Of a stretch of 64,000 nt of DNA, positions 25,289 through 35,607 are shown piece after piece (position 1 is the stretch's first letter; each line of letters starts with the position of its first letter). The notes below the pieces were generated by a model. The model worked only from the letters and a program-made list of their open reading frames with translations, had not been told where the DNA came from and searched no databases. The stretch spans positions 72,501 through 136,500 of the forward strand of contig JAWQFJ010000496.1 of NCBI GenBank assembly GCA_034096865.1, written 5' to 3'. This DNA is from Theodoxus fluviatilis. Its lineage: Eukaryota; Mollusca; Gastropoda; Cycloneritida; Neritidae. Both the position numbers and the translations under genes were made by a program.

Positions 25289-28012
25289 ATGGACACAGTT
25301 ACGAATTTTATCACAAACTTAGATGTACAAATCCTAAGTAATGCAACAAAGAAAGAATTGTTGCAGATTGCCGAGCACTTTGAAATCAGTATCAAAAAAG
25401 GGAGGGTTGAGATCATCAGAGCACAATTGATAGAGGGTCTTAGAAACAAGGAAATTCTTGTAGATTCAGGGAAGGAGGCAGAACTTGATTTTAACATGGC
25501 AAGTCTAAATCAAGCAGAAGAACAAGAAGGTCAAAATTCTGGTCGTTCGACACCAGGGAGTAGAAATGGACTGGCAAGCAGGCCAGATCCATTAGAACTT
25601 AGGAAGCTTGAGATGCAGCATGAGATAGCACTAAAGCAGCATGAGATGCAGCAGGAGAGGGCACTGAGACAGATGGAGCAGGAGATAGCACTGAAGCAGC
25701 AGGAGAAGCAGCAGGAAATAGCCCTGAGACAGATGCAGCTGGAGATGGAGATGCAGAAAGAAGTCAAGCTTAGAGAACTAGAACTGCAATCCAGAGATAG
25801 GAGAGAATCCAGTGGTAGTAGCAGCAGTGAGTCGGTCACCGTGAAGGTAGACAAAGTTCCAGCATTTGATGAGGCAAATCTGGAAAGCTATTTTGAGTAC
25901 TTTGAGAAGACTGCTATCACCTGGAACTGGCCCAGAGAAAAGTGGACAGCACTCCTACAGTCCGTGCTAGTAGGAAAAGCACGCGACGTTTTTGTTTCTC
26001 TAACTACAGAAGACAGTCAGGACTATGTGAGAGTGAAGGAAGCTATCTTGAGGGAGTACCAACTCGTACCTGAAAGCTATAGAAAGAAATTCCGTAGCCT
26101 GCAGAAAGCAGAGAGAAAAACTTTCAGAGAATTTGCTCATGATCTAAGAACCACGTTTGACAGGTGGTTACGGGCAGAAGAGGTGGGAAATAGCTATGAG
26201 AAGCTCAGGGAGACAATGCTCATGGAGGCGTTTCATGAGAGAGTGACTGACGATCTCAGGATGCATCTCTCAGATCGCAGGGTAGAAACCCTAGATCAGG
26301 CCGCTACGGTATGCGACACGTACGCGGCAGTGCACTGCCAAGTAGGGAATGCAGGGAGAGGGAATTCTCCAGCACAAGGGAAGTTCGGAGGTGGGAAGCC
26401 TCACCAGAGAGCATATGACCATTCTAAGAATGGAAGTCATAGTCGAGGGAGCCATGCAGGGCATAGGAACCAGGGTGGAGAGAAACGGGAAGGGATAGAC
26501 CTTTCCCAAATCCAGTGCTATCGATGTAAGGAATTCGGCCATTTCTCCAGAGATTGCCGTCTTAACCAACCAACGTCTCATTCTATGTTTGTGTGTCGCG
26601 TGTTCAGGGAGCAGCCCAAAACGCAGTGGCTAGGCAGGGAGGGTGTAGAACCCCAGAAAGGAGACGAATCTCGCCCGATCACCGGTCTCGGACCGAGAGG
26701 GGAATTCGATCCTTACATCAGTCAAGGACTGATAGGATTGCCAGGCGGAACGAAGCAACGTGTCCGAATGCTTAGAGATACTGGCGCGAATGTGACGATA
26801 GTGCGCGGTGATGTACTGCCGTTCAATAGCCGAGAGACAGACAGGAGGACTTGGTTGTCAGGAATCATTCCTGGAGTCGGGAAATACGTTCCCACCCATC
26901 AGGTAGAGATAGAGAGCGCTCTAGTCTCAGGAACGGTGCAAGTAGCAGTTCTAGATGGGATGATAGGCTGTGGAAGCTTTGACGTCATTTTGGGTAATGA
27001 CTTAGTGCCGCCTGCCAGGCAGGTCGAGCTAACCCTAACTTCACCCCAGGTGGTGACAGTAGATAGGGAGAAGGAGACAGGTTTCTCAGCATGTGAGGTG
27101 ACACGTGCGCGTGGAAGAGAAGCAGAAAGGGAGACAGATATCTCGGAGACCTCCCTAGGAGAGAATGTAGAGACAGTAGTCCGAGGAGAGAAATCAGACC
27201 TAGAGGTCAGAGACAGGAGTCAGACAGAGAAGTCGGACACAGAAGTCAGCGACGGGAGTCGAAAGGAAGAGTCAGATACAGGGCAGGACAGCGACGTACC
27301 TAGCCAGAGATCGGAGGGGAATACAGAGGCGGATGCCAGTACAGGCACCCCAGTAGAGGTAAACTCCAGCAAGGAAGACAACCTGTTAGAGGAACAGACG
27401 GGAGATAGAGAACTCAAACCCCTGTTTGAGCAAGTCATCCCCCAGGAAGTAGTGCAAGTGGAGAGAGGAGACAGAGAAGAAGCAATAGTGCAGGTGGAGA
27501 GAGAAAACAAGGCAAGCGTGAAAGCGTGTCTGTGTTTATCGGTTCCTGCCGATAGTGGTGTGAATGTCATGAAGGGTGACAGAGCAGAAGAGAGCAGCGA
27601 GAGTGACCACGTTGGGATGGAGAGTGAGAGATACCAGAGAAGTGTATCGAGCAAACGCTATCCACGGCGAGATGTCCAATTGAGAAGAGTGCCCGAGGCT
27701 AGCTTAGGAGGTGAGAAATGTGTGCCTTTCCCAGGGGTGACAGTGGAACGAAGAGACGTGTGTGTGAAAGAAGAGGAGGAGAGGACAGTTGAAGGAATGA
27801 TGAGTGTACTACAGCCCCATGTGGCCATGGAGGACTGCAAGAGGGAGGCGAGGACTGAATCTCGTGTAGAGACAGGGATGGAAAGTGCCGAGCCCAGGGA
27901 GACCCCAGGTGGCGGGTGGACAGTGCGTGTTAATGACTGTCCCGGCGAGGCAAAGCAGAGAGGGAGAAGAGGGCGTGAATGGAAGAAACGGAAGAAAGGA
28001 AGAGAAGTCTGA
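25289..28012 (+). CDS. Gag-protease protein with SCAN-like capsid region, zinc knuckle and DTGA protease
   Basis: 907 residues from an ATG in the context AAGTCATGG. Residues about 16-51 look SAP-like. A glutamine- and glutamate-rich repeated coiled coil covers 103-172. Residues about 190-345 are a SCAN-like capsid region (tryptophans in TAITWNWPREKW, then AREVF- and LREYQLVPE-type motifs), as in Gmr1-type gypsy Gags. One C-x2-C-x4-H-x4-C knuckle occupies 410-423. An aspartic protease follows with DTGA at 497-500. Residues about 590-907 are acidic and Glu/Ser/Asp-rich with no recognised domain, and end in a basic tail. There is no RT, RNase H or integrase. Known: SCAN domains of vertebrate zinc-finger proteins derive from Gmr1-like Gag. 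Inferred: this product can build and mature particles, but copying and integration must come from elsewhere. The function of the 320-residue tail is unknown. Confidence 0.85.
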   Translation: MDTVTNFITNLDVQILSNATKKELLQIAEHFEISIKKGRVEIIRAQLIEGLRNKEILVDSGKEAELDFNMASLNQAEEQEGQNSGRSTPGSRNGLASRPDPLELRKLEMQHEIALKQHEMQQERALRQMEQEIALKQQEKQQEIALRQMQLEMEMQKEVKLRELELQSRDRRESSGSSSSESVTVKVDKVPAFDEANLESYFEYFEKTAITWNWPREKWTALLQSVLVGKARDVFVSLTTEDSQDYVRVKEAILREYQLVPESYRKKFRSLQKAERKTFREFAHDLRTTFDRWLRAEEVGNSYEKLRETMLMEAFHERVTDDLRMHLSDRRVETLDQAATVCDTYAAVHCQVGNAGRGNSPAQGKFGGGKPHQRAYDHSKNGSHSRGSHAGHRNQGGEKREGIDLSQIQCYRCKEFGHFSRDCRLNQPTSHSMFVCRVFREQPKTQWLGREGVEPQKGDESRPITGLGPRGEFDPYISQGLIGLPGGTKQRVRMLRDTGANVTIVRGDVLPFNSRETDRRTWLSGIIPGVGKYVPTHQVEIESALVSGTVQVAVLDGMIGCGSFDVILGNDLVPPARQVELTLTSPQVVTVDREKETGFSACEVTRARGREAERETDISETSLGENVETVVRGEKSDLEVRDRSQTEKSDTEVSDGSRKEESDTGQDSDVPSQRSEGNTEADASTGTPVEVNSSKEDNLLEEQTGDRELKPLFEQVIPQEVVQVERGDREEAIVQVERENKASVKACLCLSVPADSGVNVMKGDRAEESSESDHVGMESERYQRSVSSKRYPRRDVQLRRVPEASLGGEKCVPFPGVTVERRDVCVKEEEERTVEGMMSVLQPHVAMEDCKREARTESRVETGMESAEPRETPGGGWTVRVNDCPGEAKQRGRRGREWKKRKKGREV

Positions 28013-28289
28013 ACTTGGAGGAATGGTCGAATGGGGATGAGAAAATGGATATGTCTGTCTGACTAGACCTATAGTTCACTAGCTGACGACAACGACCAGA
28101 GACATATGTAACCTTTCACAGGTAGAAGCAAACATGTGTCTATCCTCCTGTGTTTTCCCCTTTCTGTCTTTGCATGCCACTGTATTGATGTATTCACAAT
28201 GGATAGTGATTAGAAAATATGTAACTGTCAGAGAAGGTTACAACCTTATATGAAGTAGACTAATGATGTGTTGAATAGTCAATTACCCC

Positions 28290-28442
28290 CATCGTGAATT
28301 CCAAATCCCCTGTAATTCACGACATTAGGTGTAGGGATGTCATGAATAGAGATGTTTTTGCTTAAGTTGATTCAATAGATATATTTGCCCACTCATCGTG
28401 AATTCCAAATCCCCTGTAATTCACGACTTTTAGGTGTGGAGG
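28290..28442 (+). repeat. Duplicated hairpin and LTR-start echo before the 3' LTR
   Basis: The segment starting at 28290 and again at 28395 contains CGTGAATT ... AATTCACG, an 8-bp stem with a 13-nt loop, identical in both copies. Each copy is followed by TTAGGTGT and a GATGAAT(A/G)GAGAGAT-like sequence. The second copy runs straight into the 3' LTR; the first runs into a decayed copy of the LTR start. There is no clean purine tract, only AGGTGTGGAGG before the LTR. Confidence 0.75.
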
Positions 28443-29505
28443 TGTGATGAATGGAGAGATTTTGTTGTAAGTTAGTTATATGAATAAGTATATGAGCCAG
28501 CCAGTTCTCAAACCTAGCTTTTAGATAACCCAGCCAGCAGTTAGGAAATTGTGTCAGGGTGGGATTTTGAAAAGGACAAAGGAGATTTGAACGTTTCTAC
28601 TGCGTCGTGCCTGTGCCAAAAATAGGACTGGTCAGTGTGTGTAGACAAAGGAGCCCAATCTCGTGACGCCGGCCTCTGATGCAGGTCGCGTCATCCACAT
28701 CTCGTGACCAGAGGAGACAAAAGAATCCGGCTTGTAAACAAGATCTCGTGACCGGGGTCTCGTGATGAGGGCAAGATGGCGTCTGGAGCGCGATTGGTCA
28801 GCACCGGACACTGAGTGCATCTATAAAACACTCTCCGACCCTCTCCCTCTCTCTCTTCCTGCCAACACCTCGCGCCACACCTGCCCGCCGCACCTGACCG
28901 TGCGACGGAAAGCGCTGGAGGTCAACCAGAGGGGACGGAATGCGAATCCGCCGCCCAGCCGAGAGAGCATCAGGCAGTCATGCCTGATTAGCCCCGACCC
29001 CCGCCTGCCCACGGTTCAAGCCTCAACGCCCGCCCCCACGCCAATCGCCATGACGAGGCAACTGACCACGCCAAGCCCGACCTACTCCACGTTTCACCTA
29101 GGAGGGGAGACGAAAGATGGAACCCTCCCTTCCACCAGCCTCACGCTTCAACGAGCCCTGACCAGGCTATAAATAACCCGACGTTAATGGCCCATCGTTT
29201 CTTCACCCTGTCAGAAAGACACTTCATTCAACGGCGGTCAGCAGAGACTGACTCAATCAGATAAGTTGTATCACAAAGGCTGGCTGGCTAAACCTTACAT
29301 TTTGATACCTTAAATTAGTTATATTAAGAATTATCATTTCACCTGCATTATTAAAAGTCATCTTTAAAGTTCAATCCACACTTTCTCCTCTGTACGGTCT
29401 TGTTCACTTGCATGGCATGGAATGAAAGAGAATGTTATGGAACGGTAAGACAAACCCCTAGACCTATCTCTCTTGAATGGGAGATAAAGAGCCCCGTTCG
29501 TAACA
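28443..29505 (+). repeat. 3' LTR of the gag-protease element
   Basis: 1063 bp, almost identical to the 5' LTR (one substitution and one inserted C seen). It is followed at once by the GTAC target duplication and then by host repeat sequence. Confidence 0.93.
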
Positions 29506-29527
29506 GTACGCTGTTAACTGTTTCATT

Positions 29528-30362
29528 GACTCACACGCGAAGCAAAAGTGAGTCTATGTACTCACCCGTGTCGTCCGTCCGTGCGTAAAAAACTTAAACG
29601 TTGGATTTTTCTCGGAGACTATTAAGTCTATCAACACCCAATTTGGCATGATGGTGTATGATGACAAGGCCTCAAAAAACATACATAGTGACTTGACCTT
29701 GCTTCAAGGTCAAGGTCGCAGGTGCCATAAATGTTGTCTAAAAAACAGCCATTTTTCACATTTTCCCAATTTTCTCTGAAGTTTTTGAGATTGGATACCT
29801 CACCTATACATGGTATATAGGGCAAAGTAAGCCCTATTTTTTATACCAGTTTGGTTGACCTTGCTTCAAGGTCAAGGTCCCAGGAGCTCTTTAAAGTTGG
29901 ATTGTATACATATTTTGAAGTGACCTTGACCCTGAACTATGGAAGATAACTGTTTCAAACTTAATAATTATGTGGGGCACATGTTATACTTTCATCATGA
30001 GACACATTTGGTCACATATCATCAAGGTCAAGGTCACTTTGACCCTAATGAAATGTGACCAAATTGGGGTAGTGAACCACTAAAAGTGACCATATCTCAT
30101 GGTAGAAAGTGCCAATAAGCACCATTGTGCTTCCTATGTCTTGAATTAACAGCTTTGTGTTGCATGACCTTGGATGACCTTGACCTTGGGTCAAGGCCAC
30201 ATGTATTTTGGTAGGAAAAATGTGTAAAGCATTCCTTAGTTTAGTGTATGATGTCATTGCTAGGTGTAGTTGATTGACCTTGACCTTGAAGGTCACCTGA
30301 AGGTCAAGGTCATGTAAAGGTCAAGGTCATGTAAAGGTCAAGGTCAAGCATGTGAGTCGTAT
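29528..30362. repeat. AGGTCA-rich interspersed repeat
   Basis: A stretch with about 11 AGGTCA and 8 TGACCT hexamers between 29694 and 30347. Many occur as direct repeats without spacer (30025-30036, 30275-30286, 30301-30312, 30318-30329, 30336-30347). Its left end holds GACTCAC ... GTGAGTC and its right end ATGTGAGTC, possible termini of a non-autonomous element. The last part is a 17-bp tandem of AGGTCAAGGTCATGTAA. No protein frame is supported. It lies immediately right of the LTR element, which may have inserted at its edge. Confidence 0.6.
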
Positions 30363-31638
30363 GGGCTTTGCCCTTCTTGTTTGTACGATTTAGTTGACTA
30401 TGAGTTGTCATTGTGGCAAAAAAACCTGGACATCTTGTCAGACGATAGCCTATTTTCATGGGCAGTGTCTCTTAGACTACCTGGGGCATAGTTTTAAAAT
30501 GTATTGTGAAAATAGTCCTCTATGACCTGCACGTATTACTGGCATCTATGGTCATTTCAACCACTATTTTGACCAAGATTCTGTATGGAAACTGTGAAGA
30601 CAGAGATGAATTCGCTAATTCTGGCATTTGATGAAACAGATTGCTGTCCAGTCTTGTGATTCTGTGACTGAAGAAGGGTTGAGGAGGGTGTCCACGAGTG
30701 TACCGCGCGACTTCTCAAATCAGGATTTGGCTCTTTTTGCTTTGTATTGAACACCACGTCAACAGAGGGTAGGCAATGGATGTGGAATTTTACATATAGT
30801 TTGGTCCCGAAGCAATTACGTCCCACGACTAACTCATAAACACCGATAGAGGATTTCTGTATCTTGGACTTGTGGCATATGAATATGAGGCAGAAATGTC
30901 AATCAAGAGGAAGACTTGAAAGTTTGCGCACTAAGTTACTATGCGATTGCCCTAAAACACGCTGCACTGCTGACTTGGTATGGCTTTGCTTCACCGTGGC
31001 TGAAAGTCGGGACAAATAGACGGTAAAACCCAGAACCGTACGTATCTCATTTGTAAAAGAAAAGGGATCGTGTGAAAAAAATCTTCCATTTGCTCTGAGA
31101 CGCTGGTATGGCTCTTCAGTTTGTCGTTTGAAATACTTCCTCATGCTTGCATCTTTGGAGTGTTTGATTTGTATACCGCCCTTTCCTACACTGTTGAATG
31201 TTATGTTCCATGAGTATCCATGTCTTCTTACCTTATCTTCCGCTGCGGTTTGTTCGGTCAAAACCGCTGTATTGCTCAACGCCGTCATTTTCTGCGGTTT
31301 TAGTTTTGTACATTTAATGTTTCTTCGGTGTTTAGTTTTAGTCTCTCGTTAAGTTCATTCCTGAGCACCTGCTTTGCACTGAAAAGATCTTAAAAGGCTT
31401 CCGCTGACTACTTTGTCTCATCTAAATTTTCCAAAAGATCAAAATAAAGAATTAATTTAACTTGATTGATATTTGCTGTCTGTCTGGTTTTCCTAATGTT
31501 TAGAATGTTTGATAAGTATATTATGTTTTCACTGTGAGCGCATTACCACGAAAGCATGCGTATTTAACGTTTGTGAATTTCCTCAACGGTAAAACTGCAA
31601 AGCTGAAGAATGTATAGGGTTTAGAATGCGGTAGTTCA

Positions 31639-31639
<1 letters not shown>

Positions 31640-31713
<74 letters not shown>
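31640..31713. repeat. (GT)n array
   Basis: About 37 uninterrupted GT units in AT-rich unique sequence. Confidence 0.95.
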
Positions 31714-31716
<3 letters not shown>

Positions 31717-32277
31717 GTAATGGCACGTTCTTATTTCGCAAGCCATTCTCTGGTAAACTTTTTAGAAGATGAAAATATTAAATGAAAATGTCGGCGTTTT
31801 GAATATGTTTGATACGAGGCAAGCATATGTATTGCCTCCATGACAAACCTGTTTTCTTACTCTTCTTTGGCTTTTTGTTGCTGATCTATGAAGCAAACAT
31901 ATTTTGATCTTTCAAAGAAACCATAGTATAGTTCTCATATGAAGAATATATAAAAGTTGACACTTTTCAGCGTCACGTTTCTGCTAGTTTTGCCGCAGCT
32001 CTGGGAGAGAATTAGAACGTTGGTAAGTTTGTTATACGTTTCGGGAGCTTGAGTGTTTCTCTCTCTACATTACTAGATGTTTTTCGTAGCACAGATATAA
32101 TCCACATCATAATTTTCTTAATGAGTTTAAAGGTGAAGTAGCTCATTTCACTGACTTAGCGGGCATATATTGTGTGCAAAGTTTCACATTTTCGCACTTA
32201 ATCTCAAATACCTAAACATCAAAACAAGTCAATGTGACGTGCGCATACGCTCCGAATCATTGAGCATTGCGTTATGT

Positions 32278-32350
<73 letters not shown>
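32278..32350. repeat. (GA)n array
   Basis: About 36 uninterrupted GA units. Confidence 0.95.
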
Positions 32351-32352
<2 letters not shown>

Positions 32353-33521
32353 GAACGTATTGGGTGTCAGTTGCCATGCGGGCGAGCTGGCGAAAGTTTC
32401 TTTGCCAACAAGTAAACAAGGCTGGGGTCGGGCCGGCGGGCCAGCCAGCCTGAATTCCCGGGCTTTTAATCGCAACATGCTGGTTATTTCTGATCTCAGC
32501 CGGGCTCCTCCCCCTCCAGCTCTTCCCCCTTCCCCTAGTCCTCCTCCCGTCTTCTAACCTCTCACTTTGGCTTCACTCCCCTCCTTTCTCTTCCCCCCCC
32601 CCCTTTCACCCCCCAACCATCATGCCCCCCTCCCTTCCCCGCCCCTCCCCCACCAACCCCCGGCCGCCTCCCTGTAGCGTTCTCTCTGCATCGCGCTGGC
32701 CGTCTCTCGTCTCTCTTTCTCTCCCTCTGCCCTGAAATCCACACTGAGCTAGACCTTTTATGGCTGAAGTATACAGGCGGGGCATTACCGGAAATTTTTT
32801 GCACTCCGACTTTATTCTTGTGTGCGAAATTTGGGGCAAAGTGTTTGGGTCTGTGGCTTGGCTGTGCGTGTCATTGTGCGTGTTAATAACCCGTCATGAA
32901 GTCCTGCTTGATGTAGTCTCACATCCGTGGCTCAAGTTGTAGCAATAAGCAGCAGTCTACTGAGTTATCATTTCTCGCTTGACAGTCACACTTCACATTT
33001 ATGTAACTAACGCATGGAGCATTAGAGACGCTTTGTAAAACACGATGATTGCAAATGCCTGTTTCTCACCAAGCTGAGTGTTGTCGACAGGATTTGTGCA
33101 ACTTTGGTTTATCGAGGTCAAATCAGTGTGAGCAGCGTTCGGAAATTGACGAATGGAATGAGCGATTTCAGAGCGATGTAATTGTTGTTTTGTCGGTAGC
33201 AACGCGACAGAGTTTTCGGCCGGACTGGCGACAGTTACACAGACGGCAGCCCATCTGTTCGCTTTCCCACTTTTCCCCCCGCCCCGTTTCTTTGTTGCCG
33301 CCTCGGCGAGCAGTTATGCCCGCCTTTGTGCGACTGTAGTTGAGAATGAAGCCGAAGAAAGGAGAAGTTACTTAATCATCAAACACTGCTTCTCTCCACC
33401 TAACTCGTCTCGCCAATCGGACGTGTTCAGTCCGTCAATTTTAGCCTTGTCATGTCCGCAACGCTAGCTGGTCAGGCGTACATAGTGCACGCTAGTGCGA
33501 TCTATGCTCGATCCGGGCCCT

Positions 33522-33535
33522 CATGAATATTCATG
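33522..33535. promoter_or_regulatory. POU dimer (MORE-type) palindrome
   Basis: CATGAATATTCATG is a perfect 14-bp palindrome whose centre matches the POU MORE consensus ATGMATATKCAT exactly. Confidence 0.35.
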
Positions 33536-35052
33536 TCCGCTTGGCCTATTGTGTGAAATCTCTTATCGAGGCTGTTCCGGTGTGATTGTTGTACATCACT
33601 GGCGCTACACTCATCAGCGACCCTCACACCAATGAGGAGTGAAGAAAGTGGCTCAAGTTTATAAGTCATTTCCCGATCGAAGACTGTCACATACGGAATT
33701 TCCCTCGAAACCGGCGATGGGCCAGAGAAGGTAAAGCGCACGTTTTTGACTCTGTAGTGGGCTCGACTGGGGAGTCAGTGAGAGAGCGTGCACATTGTGC
33801 GATGCGCGACGCTGTCTCAGTGAAGCTCGAAGACAATAACATTTGCAACATTGTGATTGATCAGGGGGTCCGATAGCCGGATAGGTTCTCGTGGTCAGGC
33901 CGTTGCAGTCTGTGTGAGCTCAGGCCTGCGCTGCAGTGCCCTGTCCCGCACGGAGGCGGTGGAGAAGGTTTAGAGAGCATCGGTCTGAGCTATTATTGGC
34001 GTTTGATTTTCCCTCCACAACGGGTATCACAACACTGGTGCCCAGTCAGTGGCGTTAGGGACCGTAAGATGTCACTTCGTCCCGAGACAGGTGGCCACGA
34101 TGGCAGTGTCAGTTTCTGCTCATTTCGAGGCAAGCTGTGAGCGAGAGGATCTCCAAACTGAGTCGTGATCACCGCCAGTGTGTCTTGTGGAGGCGATCAT
34201 CCAAGTTGCACAAGTGGGTACTTTGTTGTGTCGAGTCTCGCACGTGTACCTCCCTGTTCTGGTCCGTGTCACTCCGTGTGATCCATGTGCTTTTTACTCT
34301 AGTGTGCTCATCCCCGCGCTCCTTGTGTGCGAAATCCCCATCTCCGTTGAGATATTCACCTGACTCGGAAGTATCCACTGAGTGTATCATATTGTTGTAG
34401 CGTTGCTGTGGTTGTTTACCGACGTGCCCACAATGCGTGATTGACCGGGTGTCTGTCGGAGTGTGCATGGAATTATGTGTTTCTGATCGGATCGTTTCAG
34501 CAGCAGGTAGAAGCTGTAGTATTTTATTGCTGTAATCCAACAAGTCTCCTTTCCTTTACATCATAAACGGCTTGTAAATAATCTGATGCCGAGATCAATC
34601 ATCATTGTTATCATTGTGAAGTAATCTGTGTAAACAAACCATGGAAAGTTTACCGAAAGACACCAAAAGGATGGCAGCACTGTTCTTTGAGAGTTTACGA
34701 AGTCTTTATTTGCTTGTTTGCCGTTGGAAATAGCTAGCTGCTTCTGCAGGCGTTGGAACGTGGGATAGTTTACTGATATTGTAGCCAAGACACACGCCTC
34801 CACCATAGCAAGGGAGGCAACTCCACTTTACCCCGCTAACTTGCTCAGCTTGTCGCAGAGTTCCAGCTTGCTAGAAATGTGGGTTTCCTTCTCCTCTAGC
34901 GTTTTTCATCACATTAACTGCTTCTAAAGAATATTGTTGTTTTAATGTAGATGTATGGCTGTATTTGTGTTGTTGTACTGTGTGATTTTAAAAAATCGAA
35001 TAGCCATGGAGGTTACGCTAGCAGTGCAATTTATGTACAACAAGTATGTGGA

Positions 35053-35055
<3 letters not shown>

Positions 35056-35130
<75 letters not shown>

Positions 35131-35131
35131 T

Positions 35132-35206
<75 letters not shown>

Positions 35207-35549
35207 ACCCTTTAACTCTGCCTGGTGGAAAGCACTGCATATCAAGTTGGACATGTTAGAAACCTCAACATATAAAATCTAGTTTGCATTCCAATTTTAA
35301 CTTCATTAAATGCAGAGTCGAATAGAGAAAAAAGTGTACCGCAGTTTTTAGAATTTTGCATTTCTTGTAACTTCTCTGGTAGACATTTTGAGATTCAGTG
35401 ATAATTTTACACCAATCATTAAATTGATTTTTAGATTTCAAGTAAATACTCATGGGAATGTGCATAACAATTTTGAGCAAAATTGGAAAGAGAAAAGAAA
35501 AACTAATCAACAAATAATGTTCAATCATGAGAGAGAGAGAAAGGGGGGG

Positions 35550-35602
<53 letters not shown>
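35056..35602. repeat. (GT)n(GA)n array and a nearby (GA)n with a G-run
   Basis: GT at 35056-35127, GAGT, then GA to 35204. A second GA array at 35528-35602 contains ten G. Unique AT-rich sequence lies between. Confidence 0.93.

Positions 35603-35607
<5 letters not shown>

Larger units (their letters stand above)
23833..29505 (+). mobile_element. LTR retrotransposon encoding only Gag and protease (pol-less, probably non-autonomous)
   Basis: Seen: a 5673-bp unit bounded by 1062/1063-bp direct repeats that begin TGTGATGA and end GTAACA. The flanks share GTAC (23829-23832 and 29506-29509), a 4-bp target duplication. The two LTRs differ at only two places that I found: G at 24105 versus A at 28715, and one extra C in the right copy near 29001. 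Internally there is one 907-residue frame (25289-28012) and no RT, RNase H or integrase. Known: elements with intact LTRs and gag but no pol (LARD/BARE-2-like types) move by borrowing enzymes. Inferred: recent insertion of a trans-mobilised element. An alternative is a deletion derivative of an autonomous gypsy family, but the frame ends cleanly and the 3' internal region is not disrupted. Confidence 0.9.

Noticed and set aside
30899..31288. 129-residue minus-strand frame with ordinary composition and an AAG|GTAAGA donor-like site at 31232
   Set aside because: No recognised domain, no downstream acceptor tested, and frames of this length occur by chance in this window. Worth a protein search but not called.
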